From: an uncultured Bacilli bacterium
GTDB lineage: Bacteria > Bacillota_I > Bacilli_A > RF39 > UBA660
Direction: 5' to 3'
Assembly: GCA_944363715.1 (NCBI GenBank)
Contig: CALVUX010000014.1
Location: 1 to 49,617, forward strand
Length of the DNA stretch: 49,617 bases
In this document: piece by piece, positions 8,414 to 18,015 of the stretch
Numbering within the stretch: the first letter of the stretch is position 1
Layout: every line of letters begins with the position of its first letter
Notes under the pieces: model-generated
Told to the model about the DNA's origin: nothing
Database searches by the model: none
What the model saw: the letters and a program-made list of their open reading frames with translations, nothing else
Program-made: the position numbers and the translations under genes

Positions 8414-8878
8414 TCACTCCTTCTCTATTTCTTTTAATAAATCTTTAAAGGGATTATTAGTATTATCTTTAACATCATCTTCACTAATAACTCTCCATCC
8501 ATCCCCTTTATATTTATCATAATTTGTAACTTCGCTATAGCGAATAGGGATCTCTAGTACTATATTTTCCCATAAAATGCTAATAATATCAAGAGTAAAT
8601 TGATCTTTTTCTAATAATTCACTCACATTTTCACTAATTTTAAAGGAAAAAGGATAAAGAACTGGTTCTAAACTAACAGAATCATTTAACTTCATAGCAC
8701 CAGAACATTCTATATCTAAGAATAAATTATCATCACTTGGATAAGTTAGGTTACCTTTTACTTTAACTTTCTCTAAATCTATTATCTCAGTATTAGCATA
8801 ATTTTCTTTAGGAATGGTAAAGTCTTCATCTATATCAATACTATTAATACTACCATCTAATAATTCTTTTATATTCAT
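8414..8878 (-). CDS. yceD: YceD/DUF177 family protein
   Basis: Members of this family are encoded directly before rpmF in most bacteria and are linked to 23S rRNA accumulation in plants and E. coli. The sequence has the expected start MNIKELLDG, a beta-rich middle with [11 protein letters not shown] (the family C-S/A-R position appears as ECSGAMKL) and an acidic C-terminal tail. The ATG at 8878 follows GGTGAG; the upstream Met is not supported. It overlaps the preceding HD gene by none or a few bases depending on the start used. Confidence 0.85.
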   Translation of the reverse strand: MNIKELLDGSINSIDIDEDFTIPKENYANTEIIDLEKVKVKGNLTYPSDDNLFLDIECSGAMKLNDSVSLEPVLYPFSFKISENVSELLEKDQFTLDIISILWENIVLEIPIRYSEVTNYDKYKGDGWRVISEDDVKDNTNNPFKDLLKEIEKE

Positions 8879-8883
8879 AAAAC

Positions 8884-9384
8884 TCACCATCTTTTGAAAA
8901 ATACCATAAATAATAAAATAACCATACTACATGCAACTGACATACTTTCCTTTAAGACATAACTTCTCTCATAGAAACAAGCAAGGTCATCAACGATATT
9001 GACTATCCAGCTCTCTAAATATTTTGGTAGAGTTTTTCCTACTGGAAACATATGTGCTTTAATTATATCTTGCTCTAAATCATTTAAATCAAAATACTTC
9101 TTTGAGTTTTCTAAAGCTATTTTAGGATGATTTACTAACATATGAGCTTTCTTTTCATCATACTCATCTAAAAAGAAATCATGTAAAACCGCTCCTCTTG
9201 TTGTACTTCTATAATCTAAATGACAAAACTTAGTTACTTTATATGAATAGTAAGCAACTCTCATCATATGAGAATATCTATCCATTCCATGATGAACACA
9301 AGATTTTGTCTTTTGGTACTCACTATTACTTACAATTGGCATTATTATATTATTAAACTCCTCATTTGGATAAAAAGTTCTCAT
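8884..9384 (-). CDS. HD-domain phosphohydrolase family protein
   Basis: The first ~130 residues match small HD proteins: H31/H32 in SCVHHGMDRYSHMMRV, the paired LHDFF, and a later AHMFPVGKTLP. These supply the histidines and aspartate that bind metal in HD phosphohydrolases. The C-terminus ends in a short hydrophobic segment (VACSMVILLFMVFF) and may be membrane-associated. It is the first gene of an operon with yceD and rpmF, driven by the promoter at 9428-9456. The substrate is unknown. Confidence 0.8.
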   Translation of the reverse strand: MRTFYPNEEFNNIIMPIVSNSEYQKTKSCVHHGMDRYSHMMRVAYYSYKVTKFCHLDYRSTTRGAVLHDFFLDEYDEKKAHMLVNHPKIALENSKKYFDLNDLEQDIIKAHMFPVGKTLPKYLESWIVNIVDDLACFYERSYVLKESMSVACSMVILLFMVFFKRW

Positions 9385-9427
9385 AAAATACCCACTTTCT
9401 CTTCTCGCTTTTCCATAAGCATATATA

Positions 9428-9456
9428 ATTTTATCACAGAACTATTACTTTATCAA
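9428..9456 (-). promoter_or_regulatory. Sigma-A promoter of HD-yceD-rpmF
   Basis: On the minus strand TTGATA (9451-9456) and TAAAAT (9428-9433) are separated by exactly 17 bases, 44 bases upstream of the HD gene start. Confidence 0.7.
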
Positions 9457-9481
9457 GTTTACACTACTACTTGACACTAAC

Positions 9482-10543
9482 TTAACTTATCTCGGCTTTT
9501 ACTTTTTTTACACCTTTTTTGATATCATTTTTAAAGAAACGATAACTTGCTGATATTAAAATATATATTGGTAAAGCGATAATTATACCTAAAGGTCCAC
9601 CTACTGTACCACCGATTGACACCATCATAATTGTAATTAATGGATTGACATTATTTGTCTTACCATAGACTCTAGGAGATATAACATAACCATCTAACTG
9701 AGGGAAAATTAAACAGATAACTAGAGTTGCAATAAAGAGCGTTGGACTAATAACTGATGCAGTTAATAAGGCTAGCAAGTTAGTAATTAATCCTCCAAAA
9801 TAAGGAATAACGGTAGTAAGAGAGGCTAAGACTCCAAATAAGAACCAGTTAGGATGTCCTACTATTAAAAAGACTATAGAATATTCAAAGAGCTGAATAA
9901 CCATAAAGGTTAAGAGTCCTTTTAAATAATTACTTAGTTCTGTATCTAAAGCTTTAACATAACGGAAATACTTATATTTAACTTGTTTTAAGAAGTCTCC
10001 TATCACTCTTCTAATATTATCCATATATGCAAGAAAATAGATAGATACAACATAACAAATTACTACTTTACCTAAGAATGAAGCAGTTTTACCTACTATA
10101 TCAATAGAACCATCTTTTAGGAAGTTACCTAAACTATTAATTATATCATTTAAATAACCTTCACTACTATCTGCTATAAAGCTTAAATTAATATTAAATT
10201 TATCTCCAACATCTTCTATAACCTTACCAAAGTTAGTTGCAAACATAACAAGTTGATTATATAAAAGTGGTAGTGTTATAACTAAAAGAGTAATGATGAT
10301 AGCAGTTACTCCTACTACAACAATGGTAACAGCAAGGCTCTTTCTAACGCCTTTAGATACTAGTTTCCTAACGATAGGATTAAGAGCATAGGCAATAGCA
10401 AAAGCAATGATAAAAGGCATACAGATACTAATAACAGATGAAAAGATATTAAACCAAGTACCTATATTAGTAACTATAATATATAAAAGCCCCATAAGGA
10501 TTAAAAAGTTTAATAATTTATAATTTATTCTATTTTTATACAT
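9482..10543 (-). CDS. AI-2E family transporter (PerM/YdiK type)
   Basis: This 353-residue polytopic membrane protein has seven to eight hydrophobic segments. It opens with a helix near residues 12-30, then PFIIAFAIAYALNPIV, a long extracytoplasmic region around residues 95-160, and the family's C-terminal signature (TVIPYFGGLITNL, FPQLDGYVISPRVYG, GGTVGGPLGIIIALP). Members move small signals, ions or lipids; the substrate cannot be inferred. The start has GGAGAG before ATG. It follows dtd after 2 bases, at the end of the comN-secDF-rel-dtd operon. Confidence 0.88.
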   Translation of the reverse strand: MYKNRINYKLLNFLILMGLLYIIVTNIGTWFNIFSSVISICMPFIIAFAIAYALNPIVRKLVSKGVRKSLAVTIVVVGVTAIIITLLVITLPLLYNQLVMFATNFGKVIEDVGDKFNINLSFIADSSEGYLNDIINSLGNFLKDGSIDIVGKTASFLGKVVICYVVSIYFLAYMDNIRRVIGDFLKQVKYKYFRYVKALDTELSNYLKGLLTFMVIQLFEYSIVFLIVGHPNWFLFGVLASLTTVIPYFGGLITNLLALLTASVISPTLFIATLVICLIFPQLDGYVISPRVYGKTNNVNPLITIMMVSIGGTVGGPLGIIIALPIYILISASYRFFKNDIKKGVKKVKAEIS

Positions 10544-10545
10544 AA

Positions 10546-10980
10546 TTATCTCTCCAACATAATTGTAGTAGGTCCCATATTAGTTAAAGTAATAGACATA
10601 TCTGCCCCAAATACTCCACCTTTTGTAGGAACATATTCACTTAAAACTTTATTAAAGTATTCATACAAGAGTTTAGCTTTCTCTCCACTCATTGCCTTTA
10701 TATAACTAGGTCTATTACCTTTAGTAGTATCAGCATATAAAGTAAACTGAGAAATTGATAATATAGAGCCTTTAACATCAAGAATAGATAAATTCATAAC
10801 ATCATTTTCATCAGGGAATATTCTAAGATTAAGAATTTTTTTAACCATCCAAAGAATCGTATCTTTATTATCAGTATCTGTAAAACCAACAAGAAGCATT
10901 AAACCATTATCTATTTCACTAATATTTTTATTTTTAACAACACATTTAGCATTACTACATCTTTGAACTAAAACTCTCAT
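10546..10980 (-). CDS. dtd: D-aminoacyl-tRNA deacylase
   Basis: This enzyme hydrolyses D-amino acids wrongly attached to tRNA. The 144 residues cover the full family length and show both cross-subunit active-site motifs: SQFTLYAD near residue 78 and the C-terminal MGPTTIML near residue 136. It starts MRVLVQRCSNAKC. The ATG overlaps the rel stop codon by four bases (ATGA), the usual rel-dtd arrangement in Bacillota. Confidence 0.96.
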   Translation of the reverse strand: MRVLVQRCSNAKCVVKNKNISEIDNGLMLLVGFTDTDNKDTILWMVKKILNLRIFPDENDVMNLSILDVKGSILSISQFTLYADTTKGNRPSYIKAMSGEKAKLLYEYFNKVLSEYVPTKGGVFGADMSITLTNMGPTTIMLER

Positions 10981-13130
10981 GATATCAACCTCTCTACACT
11001 TGTAATATATGGTAAATTATCTAAATCTAGTATTAATTTATCTAAATGAGCTTTATCATTAACTGCTACTTCCATCTCATAAGTAGCATATTCATCTCTA
11101 TTTATTGTCTTAATACTAGTAATAGAAACATTATCTTTACTAACGGTACTAGTAATATCAATTAATTTATTATCTAAGGTATCTGTTCTAATAAGTAAAT
11201 CACTATAATATTTATTAGTAGGTTTATCATCCCAACTTACTTTAATACATCTATCATCCATACTAGCAAGATTACGACAAGTACTTCTATGAATTGTAAT
11301 ACCATTACCTCTTGTAATATATCCTACTATATCATCACCATGAACTGGTTTACAGCATGATGCTATAGATACTTTTATTTTGTCTATTCCATCAACAATT
11401 ATGTCAGAAGCATTATCATTTATTTTGACAATATTTTTAAGTAGTTTAGGTTTTTCTTCTTCTTTTTTCTCATAATTTATATTAATAACATTATTAGGAG
11501 TATGTTTACCACTACCTATATCATAGTATAAGTCATCAAGATTATCTATTTTTAAGTTTTTATAGACTTCTTTAATCTTATCATCACTATAAAACTCTAC
11601 AAGTGGTATTTTTCTTTTTCTTAACTCTTTTTCTAAGAACTCTTTACCTCGTTCTACTAAGACTTCTTTTTCATTCTTACTAAAGTAACTCTTAATCTTA
11701 TTACGAGCTCCTGTAGTTTTAACGATATTTAGCCATTCTTTAGATGGATGAGCACTCTTATTGGTATTTATTTTAACGATATCATTACTTTTAAGTTCAT
11801 AATCCAAAGGAACGATATTACCATTAACAAAAGCTCCAACAGTAGTCTCTCCTACTTTACTATGAACTTTATAGGCAAAATCAAGTGGTGTCGCTCCTTT
11901 AGGTAATTCAAAAACATCTCCTTTAGGGGTAAAGACATAGATATTATTATTTAAAACTTCATCTTTAACAGAACTAACAAACTCTTCACTACTCATCTTA
12001 TCGTTTTCAAGTTCCATTATCTCTTTAAAGAATTGTAGTTTTTGAGTTGTAATAGACTGAAGATTAGCAGTTTTATTACTACCACCATTTTCTTTATAAG
12101 CCCAGTGTGATGCAATACCGTTTTCTGCTATTTCATCCATCTCATAAGTTCTAATTTGAATTTCAAATAAATATCCATCTATACCAAAGACTGTTGTATG
12201 AAGTGACTGATACATATTAGGTTTAGGCATAGCGATATAGTCTTTAAACCGTTTAGGTAGTGGTCTAAACTTAGAATGAATTAGTCCAAGAGCAAGATAA
12301 CAATCTTGTTCTGTATCTACTAAAACACGTAGAGCCAGTAAGTCATAGATGTCACTAAATTTCTTTCCTTTATCTAATTTATTATAGATACTATAAATAC
12401 TCTTAGCACGGCCTTTAATCTGATGAGGGATATGATGTTCATTTAATAGTTCAGTTACTTCTTCTTGCATCTCATAAACAGTAGTATCACGTTCTGCTTT
12501 TGTCTTATTAAGTTTATCTGCTATATCATAGAATACTGTTGGTTTTAAGTAACGAAGTGATAAGTCTTCAAGTTCACTTTTTATTTTATGGATTCCAAGA
12601 TGGTGGGCAAGAGGTGCAAATATTTCAAGAACTTCTTTAGACTTTTTCTTTTGTTTTTCTACTGGTGTTGCCCATAATGTTCTCATATTATGAAGACGGT
12701 CCGCAAGTTTTACAATAATAACTCTAACATCTTCACTCATACCTACAATTATCTTTTTATAATACTCAACCAAGTACTCATTATCAGTAGAAAAGTGAAG
12801 TCTACCTAACTTAGTAACTCCATCTACTAGCTTGTAGACAGTAAGGCCAAACTTCTCTTTAAACTCTTCTACATCAACATCACAGTCTTCTATAACATCA
12901 TGAAGAAGGGCTGCTACTAAACACTCACTATCTGAATAAATTGAAGTAAGTATCATAGCAACATTAAGGGGATGAACAATATATTCCTCCCCACTCTTAC
13001 GATACTGTCCAGCATGTTTTTCTTTAGCATAATAATAAGCATCAAGTATCTTTTCTCGCTCTTTAGGGTCTTTTATATAAGAATCTACTTTTTCCATTAA
13101 GTCATCTATTGTAATAGTATCTTTTTTCAC
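10977..13130 (-). CDS. rel: Bifunctional (p)ppGpp synthetase/hydrolase Rel
   Basis: The enzyme makes and degrades the stringent-response alarmones. Domains in order are an HD hydrolase (HPLNVAMIL, LLHDVIED) at about residues 45-150, the synthetase with GRAKSIYSIYNK and PKPNMYQSLHTTV at about 230-340, a TGS domain (IYVFTPKGDVFELPKG) near 390, a zinc-finger-type region with SIASCCKPVHGD, and a C-terminal ACT domain. Length 717 is normal for Rel. The start is GTG at 13130 with AAAGGGG 8 bases upstream. It lies between secDF and dtd in one operon. Both catalytic centres look intact. Confidence 0.97.
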   Translation of the reverse strand: MKKDTITIDDLMEKVDSYIKDPKEREKILDAYYYAKEKHAGQYRKSGEEYIVHPLNVAMILTSIYSDSECLVAALLHDVIEDCDVDVEEFKEKFGLTVYKLVDGVTKLGRLHFSTDNEYLVEYYKKIIVGMSEDVRVIIVKLADRLHNMRTLWATPVEKQKKKSKEVLEIFAPLAHHLGIHKIKSELEDLSLRYLKPTVFYDIADKLNKTKAERDTTVYEMQEEVTELLNEHHIPHQIKGRAKSIYSIYNKLDKGKKFSDIYDLLALRVLVDTEQDCYLALGLIHSKFRPLPKRFKDYIAMPKPNMYQSLHTTVFGIDGYLFEIQIRTYEMDEIAENGIASHWAYKENGGSNKTANLQSITTQKLQFFKEIMELENDKMSSEEFVSSVKDEVLNNNIYVFTPKGDVFELPKGATPLDFAYKVHSKVGETTVGAFVNGNIVPLDYELKSNDIVKINTNKSAHPSKEWLNIVKTTGARNKIKSYFSKNEKEVLVERGKEFLEKELRKRKIPLVEFYSDDKIKEVYKNLKIDNLDDLYYDIGSGKHTPNNVININYEKKEEEKPKLLKNIVKINDNASDIIVDGIDKIKVSIASCCKPVHGDDIVGYITRGNGITIHRSTCRNLASMDDRCIKVSWDDKPTNKYYSDLLIRTDTLDNKLIDITSTVSKDNVSITSIKTINRDEYATYEMEVAVNDKAHLDKLILDLDNLPYITSVERLIS

Positions 13131-13153
13131 GGCTTACACCCCTTTACTTAACT

Positions 13154-15442
13154 TTAATCGTTTATACCTTTAATAGTCTTTTCACTCACTTCTTTAACTA
13201 TCTTTTTCTTTTTATTATTGTTTTTCTTTTTACTTGCAAAGAATACATAAAGCCATCCTGCAAGTAATAATGATGAATAAGTACCAGCGATTAATCCTAC
13301 TATCATGGCAACATTAAAAGTTAATATTTCTCTACTACCCATAACAAGTAAGGCAATAACAGGTAATAATGTTGTTAATGATGTATAAATACTTCTAGCC
13401 ATTGTATCTTTAATACTTATATTAACAACTTCTTTAAGTTCATCTTTACTAAAGTTTTCTTTATCTTTTTTCTTTAGATTTTCTCTTACTCTATCAAATA
13501 CTACTATTGTATTATTAATTGAATAACCAATAATTGCAAGTACTGCTGCAATAAACATAGAATTTACTTCTACTCTTAAAAGAATAACACTTGCTACCAT
13601 CATTAAGGCATCATGTACTAGACAAATAACTGATGAGATACCATAACTAAATTTAAATCTAAAGGTAATATAAAGGATAATTCCTATTAAAGAGATAACT
13701 ATTGAGAAAATAGCATTCTTAATTAAATCTTGTTTAACAACATTAGATACAACACCAATATCGACGCTAGCATTATATTTATCAAGGAAGTAACTCTCTA
13801 CTTCTGCTATTTCATCTTCTTTTAATTCGTCACTTACTCTAATATCAGTCTCACTACTAGTAACATCAATACTTACTTCATCAAGTTTTAACTCTTTTAA
13901 ATCACTTCTTAAGTCTTTTTCACTAACTTCAGTAGTTGATAAAGTTATATCACTACCTGCTTGGAAGTCTATTCCAAGATTCATTCCTTTAAAAGCAAAC
14001 ATAACTACTGATGCAAGTATTACTACCAAACTAAAGGCAGCGAAGAATTTACTAAGACCTAGATAATTATATGTAGGTTTCTTCTTTTCTTCTTTAATAT
14101 TATCTTCATGAACTCCTATAAAGAAATTTAATTTATTGTCAAAGTATTTAGTCTTAACAAACATCTTCATTAAGATTCTTGTAATACCAACCATAGTAAC
14201 CATTGTTACAATGATATTAATGATTAACATAGTTGCAAAACCTTTAACACTAGATTCTCCTAAATAGAACATAATGATGGCAACTAAAAGTGTTGTAAGG
14301 TTAGCATCAAGAATTGTTCCAAAACTTGCTTTACTACCATTTTTAAAGGCTGTCTCTAGACTTCTTCCTTTAAGTAATTCTTCTTTAATACGAGAATAAG
14401 TTAAAACATTAGCATCTACTGCCATACCTATACCAAGGATTAATGCGGCAATACCAGGAAGAGTTAATACACCTCCTATTAGCCAGAAAGCTGCAAATAC
14501 AAATAATGTATATAAAAGTATAGATACTGCAGAAATAATACCTGCAAAGTTATAAATACCAATTAATAAAATTATAATTGCAAGTATACCAGCAATACCA
14601 GCATACATAGTCATAGTAAGTGTTGCATCTCCAAAGCTAGCACCAACAGTTTTACTAGATATTTCAGTTAACTTAGCAGGAAGACTACCTGAATTAATTA
14701 AATCAACTAAATTACTAGCTTCTTCTTCTGTAAAGTTACCTTGAATTATAACATCACTAGCAAAGCCTTCACTAACAGTCGCTGAGGATATACAATTACT
14801 TTCACTAGTTCCACACATACTTCCTTCATTAGCATAAGAATCAGTCATTTCATTATAATCTAACCAAATAACTATAACATTATTTTCATAATCTTTAACT
14901 GCATTAGTTACTTTATAGAAAGTATCTTTATCTTTAACTGCTAAACTAACAGCAGGTCTACCATTTTGATCTGTAGTAAGTCTAGCTCCTCCTGCATCTA
15001 AAACATCACTAGTCATAAGTAAATTATCTTCACTATCTCTAAATGTTAATGTTGCAACAGTAGATAGAGTCTCTCTAGCTTCTTCTTTATTAGTAACCCC
15101 TGCAAGCTTAACACGTATCTTATCATCACCTTCTAAAGTAATTTCAGGTTCACTAACACCTAAAGTATCAATACGTTTAAGCATACTTTTATAAGTTGCA
15201 TTTAACTTATCTTTAGTCATTTTACTACCATCAATAGGACTTACTTCATAAAGTATTTCAAATCCACCTTGTAAATCAAGTCCAAAGTTTAATGATTTAA
15301 ATAATGGCACTATTAAAAAGCATACGATAACAGCGATTACAACAAGTAATCCTGTTTTAAGTAACATACTTTTTTTCTCTTTAGCCATATATTTTCTTTC
15401 TTTTTTTATCTTTTTTTCTTTAATTTTCTTTTCTTTCTTCAT
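13154..15442 (-). CDS. secDF: Protein translocase fusion SecDF
   Basis: SecDF uses the proton motive force to help pull exported proteins through SecYEG. SecD (residues ~1-420) has GLDLQGGFEILYEV after the first TM helix, a large extracytoplasmic domain and five more TM helices including GIGMAVDANVLTYSRIKEE. SecF (~430-762) has GIDFQAGSDITL and GYSINNTIVVFDRVRENL. Two separate proteins are found in many bacteria; the fusion is typical of Bacilli. The N-terminus is unusually Lys-rich. The start has AAGAGGTG before ATG. It follows comN after 10 bases. Confidence 0.96.
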   Translation of the reverse strand: MKKEKKIKEKKIKKERKYMAKEKKSMLLKTGLLVVIAVIVCFLIVPLFKSLNFGLDLQGGFEILYEVSPIDGSKMTKDKLNATYKSMLKRIDTLGVSEPEITLEGDDKIRVKLAGVTNKEEARETLSTVATLTFRDSEDNLLMTSDVLDAGGARLTTDQNGRPAVSLAVKDKDTFYKVTNAVKDYENNVIVIWLDYNEMTDSYANEGSMCGTSESNCISSATVSEGFASDVIIQGNFTEEEASNLVDLINSGSLPAKLTEISSKTVGASFGDATLTMTMYAGIAGILAIIILLIGIYNFAGIISAVSILLYTLFVFAAFWLIGGVLTLPGIAALILGIGMAVDANVLTYSRIKEELLKGRSLETAFKNGSKASFGTILDANLTTLLVAIIMFYLGESSVKGFATMLIINIIVTMVTMVGITRILMKMFVKTKYFDNKLNFFIGVHEDNIKEEKKKPTYNYLGLSKFFAAFSLVVILASVVMFAFKGMNLGIDFQAGSDITLSTTEVSEKDLRSDLKELKLDEVSIDVTSSETDIRVSDELKEDEIAEVESYFLDKYNASVDIGVVSNVVKQDLIKNAIFSIVISLIGIILYITFRFKFSYGISSVICLVHDALMMVASVILLRVEVNSMFIAAVLAIIGYSINNTIVVFDRVRENLKKKDKENFSKDELKEVVNISIKDTMARSIYTSLTTLLPVIALLVMGSREILTFNVAMIVGLIAGTYSSLLLAGWLYVFFASKKKNNNKKKKIVKEVSEKTIKGIND

Positions 15443-15452
15443 GACACACCTC

Positions 15453-15722
15453 TTAAATGATTTCTATATTTTGTTTTCTAGTTGATAGTTTTTCTTTAAG
15501 ATATTTATCTAATAGTTTATTATCACAATTTAAGATATCACTAACTATATCACTAAGTTCTAAGTTATGAGCTTTAGTCCATTTAGTAAGAATTAAATAG
15601 TTCCAAACATCATTTTTATGAATATAACGGTAGCCTAGTCTATCCAATTCACTTTTTTTAGCATCTAAAGCAGGTTCTATCATTTGATATAATTCTTCTT
15701 TACTATTAAAGGTAAAATCCAT
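15453..15722 (-). CDS. comN: Post-transcriptional regulator ComN
   Basis: This small protein of 89 residues matches the Post_transc_reg family; B. subtilis ComN controls mRNA of the comE competence operon and is also encoded next to secDF. Visible features are the N-terminal helix KEELYQMIEPAL, the conserved YRYIHKNDVWNYL and WTKAHNLELSDIVSDIL. The gene order comN-secDF supports the call. The start has GGTGA and a 10-base gap. Confidence 0.85.
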   Translation of the reverse strand: MDFTFNSKEELYQMIEPALDAKKSELDRLGYRYIHKNDVWNYLILTKWTKAHNLELSDIVSDILNCDNKLLDKYLKEKLSTRKQNIEII

Positions 15723-15757
15723 AAGAAAATCACCAACTTTCCTACCAAACTAATAAC

Positions 15758-15786
15758 ATTGTACCAAATTTCTAACAAAATGTCTT
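15758..15786 (-). promoter_or_regulatory. Promoter of comN-secDF-rel operon
   Basis: Minus-strand AAGACA (15781-15786), 17 bases, then TACAAT (15758-15763) preceded by an extended-10 TGG. It lies about 35 bases upstream of comN. Confidence 0.6.
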
Positions 15787-15826
15787 TAATATAAGAAAAA
15801 AATGTCAAAATAATTATATTCACAAA

Positions 15827-15866
15827 TTAAAATCTAGTGTATTTGTCATCTCACACTAGATTTTAA
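15827..15866 (-). terminator. Terminator of the 15.9-kb surface protein gene
   Basis: A perfect 14-base stem TTAAAATCTAGTGT/ACACTAGATTTTAA with a 12-base loop lies 25 bases after the stop codon. The T-rich 3' arm serves as the U-tract on the minus strand. Confidence 0.8.
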
Positions 15867-15891
15867 ACTCACATATCTAATTATATAATCA

Positions 15892-17676
15892 CTATTTTTT
15901 TACACTTAATATGATACGTAAAGAAGTCGTTTCATAAGGATTTCCATTTAAATGTCCATGATGAAAACCATAGACTCCTGCACCAGTATTATCATAATAG
16001 CGACCGCCACGTAACAGCCAGGGATAAGTTCCACTTACCATGGTGTAATAATCACTATACCAGTTACTTGTTTCAGATAAACCATGTGATAAACATCCAC
16101 TTCCATTACACGCAGTAAATATATTATCACTTGTATATTTATCGTAATATTTAGGATTTGGCATAGAAACGAAGCTACTTTCTCCAAACACATCATTATA
16201 ATTGGCCATAGTATATTCCCACGAACCTCCACTCATATCATAAATTCCATAGATTGTTCCTGTTGTTGATGCACCTGTTCCACTTCCTTCTATTTCATAA
16301 GTATATTGACATCCATAATCTGTATTACCATTACTAGGAGTTCCATAACTACAACCTGTTATATATTTATCTGATTTATTTTGATATATTTCTTTATTTG
16401 AACCACTAAAATCAGTATTACCAAATTTTCCATATTTACTTTGTGATAGATAGGAAACTAATCCCCATTCACTATTCTTCATCATATGGGTATCTACATC
16501 ACTTGTAAAGCCATATCTATTTCCGCTATCATTCATCTTTATACTTACATTAAAGGCATTACTTATAGATATAAGTCTCCAACTGGTTACATTTGGTTTT
16601 ATCATAGCATCTAAACTAGTTGTATTATCTCCTCCATAACTTGCATTTGGATTACTACTACTTGTCTCAAACTTTCCTACCCATATTCCAGAAAGTTCTT
16701 CATCTCCAAAGGTAAAGGCATCTGGAGTATACCAACTATTAGATTGTATACCATCGCTAACTATATACTTTGCACTACCTCTATCTTTTATTTCGTCACT
16801 TACAAATCTTACATCTATCTCTCCTGGTAAACTCTGAGTTGGTTGTGTATCTAAATAACATCCTTTCTTTCCATAGTAATTTGTTCCATCTTCACTTCCT
16901 ATACTATAACTATATCTTGGTACCCATACCCACATTGTCTCTATATCATTCATAGACACTACTGTTCCTACTGAAGCATTCTTATAACTACTTCTTGTTA
17001 ATGAAGTTACTGTTACAGCATTAGCCCATTTCTGTTCATCATAATTATACCAATCATCATTTGTATTATTAGTATCTGCTTTTACCCAATTACTCCCATT
17101 ATATGTAACTGCTATCATTCCATCATCTAACTCTGGAGCATTAGGAATATCTTTATACTCATTAAATAAATGGCCATTACTTGGTAACTCTAAATCATTA
17201 TAATCTAGTCCTACACTTACTCCTAAATTTATAGTTATTTCACTATTAGAATTATTTTCTACCATTATCTTATAGATAATATTAGATCCAGCACTTCCAC
17301 TTTTTTCTAAATTAACACCTTTCTCTTCTGGAATAGCATTTATTTCACAATCTAATATATAACCTGATTCTACATTATTAGGTAGGTCTCCTATATAATA
17401 AAAATTAAATCTTGCTATTCTATTATTAGGATTACTTAGTGTTACTATAAACTCTTTACTACTATTAGGTTCTACTGTTAAAGTATTAGTTTCTTCTCCA
17501 TCTACTTCTAACTTATAAGTTAAGTTTCCTGTTACTATACTTATGGCATTACTCTTCTCTTTTGTTACTGTAAACATAGCATAAGAAAAGTAACTTCCTA
17601 ATATTAATAGAGTTATTATAATCATTACTATCATATATATCTTACTAAAACTTACTTCAAAAAATATTTTTTTCAT
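15892..17676 (-). CDS. Surface protein: SipW/TasA-type N-terminus, formylglycine/lectin-fold C-terminus
   Basis: A 594-residue exported protein. The N-terminus has one TM helix (IYMIVMIIITLLILGSYFSYA) followed by AMFTVTKEKSNAISIVTGNL, the pattern of TasA/camelysin proteins handled by SipW-type signal peptidases. A beta-sandwich-like region follows (residues ~40-170). The C-terminal ~350 residues have the WVWVPRYSYSIG...IWVGKFE...GGSWEYTMANYND...LLRGGRYYDNTGAGVYG...LRIILSVKK arrangement of formylglycine-generating-enzyme/C-type lectin folds, likely a binding domain rather than an enzyme. The start has AGAGAGG. It has its own promoter and terminator. The last ~35 residues resemble the variable region of diversified lectins. 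Confidence 0.8.
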   Translation of the reverse strand: MKKIFFEVSFSKIYMIVMIIITLLILGSYFSYAMFTVTKEKSNAISIVTGNLTYKLEVDGEETNTLTVEPNSSKEFIVTLSNPNNRIARFNFYYIGDLPNNVESGYILDCEINAIPEEKGVNLEKSGSAGSNIIYKIMVENNSNSEITINLGVSVGLDYNDLELPSNGHLFNEYKDIPNAPELDDGMIAVTYNGSNWVKADTNNTNDDWYNYDEQKWANAVTVTSLTRSSYKNASVGTVVSMNDIETMWVWVPRYSYSIGSEDGTNYYGKKGCYLDTQPTQSLPGEIDVRFVSDEIKDRGSAKYIVSDGIQSNSWYTPDAFTFGDEELSGIWVGKFETSSSNPNASYGGDNTTSLDAMIKPNVTSWRLISISNAFNVSIKMNDSGNRYGFTSDVDTHMMKNSEWGLVSYLSQSKYGKFGNTDFSGSNKEIYQNKSDKYITGCSYGTPSNGNTDYGCQYTYEIEGSGTGASTTGTIYGIYDMSGGSWEYTMANYNDVFGESSFVSMPNPKYYDKYTSDNIFTACNGSGCLSHGLSETSNWYSDYYTMVSGTYPWLLRGGRYYDNTGAGVYGFHHGHLNGNPYETTSLRIILSVKK

Positions 17677-17738
17677 AAACTAGTACCTCTCTTATTTTAT
17701 AAGTCTGCCCATTTACTTATCTTTTATACTATAATTAA

Positions 17739-17767
17739 ATATTAGCATAAACGTTTCTTTTTATCAA
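17739..17767 (-). promoter_or_regulatory. Promoter of the 15.9-kb surface protein gene
   Basis: Minus-strand TTGATA (17762-17767), 17-base spacer, TAATAT (17739-17744), about 63 bases before the ATG. Confidence 0.6.
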
Positions 17768-17780
17768 TATTCTTGACATC

Positions 17781-17815
17781 AAAAAAAGAATAGACTATCC
17801 TTACTCTATTCTTTT
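17781..17815 (-). terminator. Terminator of the poly-G small gene
   Basis: A perfect 11-base stem AAAAGAATAGA/TCTATTCTTTT with a 10-base loop is followed on the minus strand by seven T. The longer reading frame of the small gene upstream stops inside the stem. Confidence 0.85.
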
Positions 17816-17858
17816 AAGCCATAATGAAAGAAAGTAATTTTATTACTTAGTTTACTAT

Positions 17859-17978
17859 CTAATACCCCCCCCCCACAGATAACATATTGTAAACATGAGT
17901 TTCTCGGGGTCTTAGTATATTTAGTGGACAGTTTTTTCCAAGGTTATCAAACATTATTAAAGTATCTCTACTACCCAT
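17859..17978 (-). CDS. Small gene with poly-G(10) tract, possibly phase-variable
   Basis: A short gene with complete signals: promoter at 18016-18044, AAGGAAGGG 7 bases before the ATG at 17978, and a terminator at 17781-17815. As read it encodes 39 residues starting MGSRDTLIMFDNLGKN and ending VGGGY. The last codons come from ten consecutive G (plus-strand C, 17865-17874). With 8 or 11 G the frame continues for about 19 more residues (VLDSKLSNKITFFHYGLKE) and stops at 17806 inside the terminator stem, which looks like the ancestral end. With 9 G it stops within a few codons. The tract could switch the C-terminus on and off, or be a sequencing error. The family is not recognised. Confidence 0.6.
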   Translation of the reverse strand: MGSRDTLIMFDNLGKNCPLNILRPRETHVYNMLSVGGGY

Positions 17979-18015
17979 AATATATCCCTTCCTTCCATTT
18001 TTATCTTATATATTT

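Noticed and set aside
9268-9474. Plus-strand ORF of 68 codons opposite the HD gene
   Set aside because: It is antisense to a well-supported gene, has no RBS and covers the HD gene's promoter. The other plus/minus frames inside addA, asnS, dnaK, dnaJ, rnhC and the kinase were dropped for the same reason.
16035-16955. ORFs inside the 15.9-kb surface protein gene
   Set aside because: Shadow frames; the long frame has a signal anchor, RBS and a recognisable fold.
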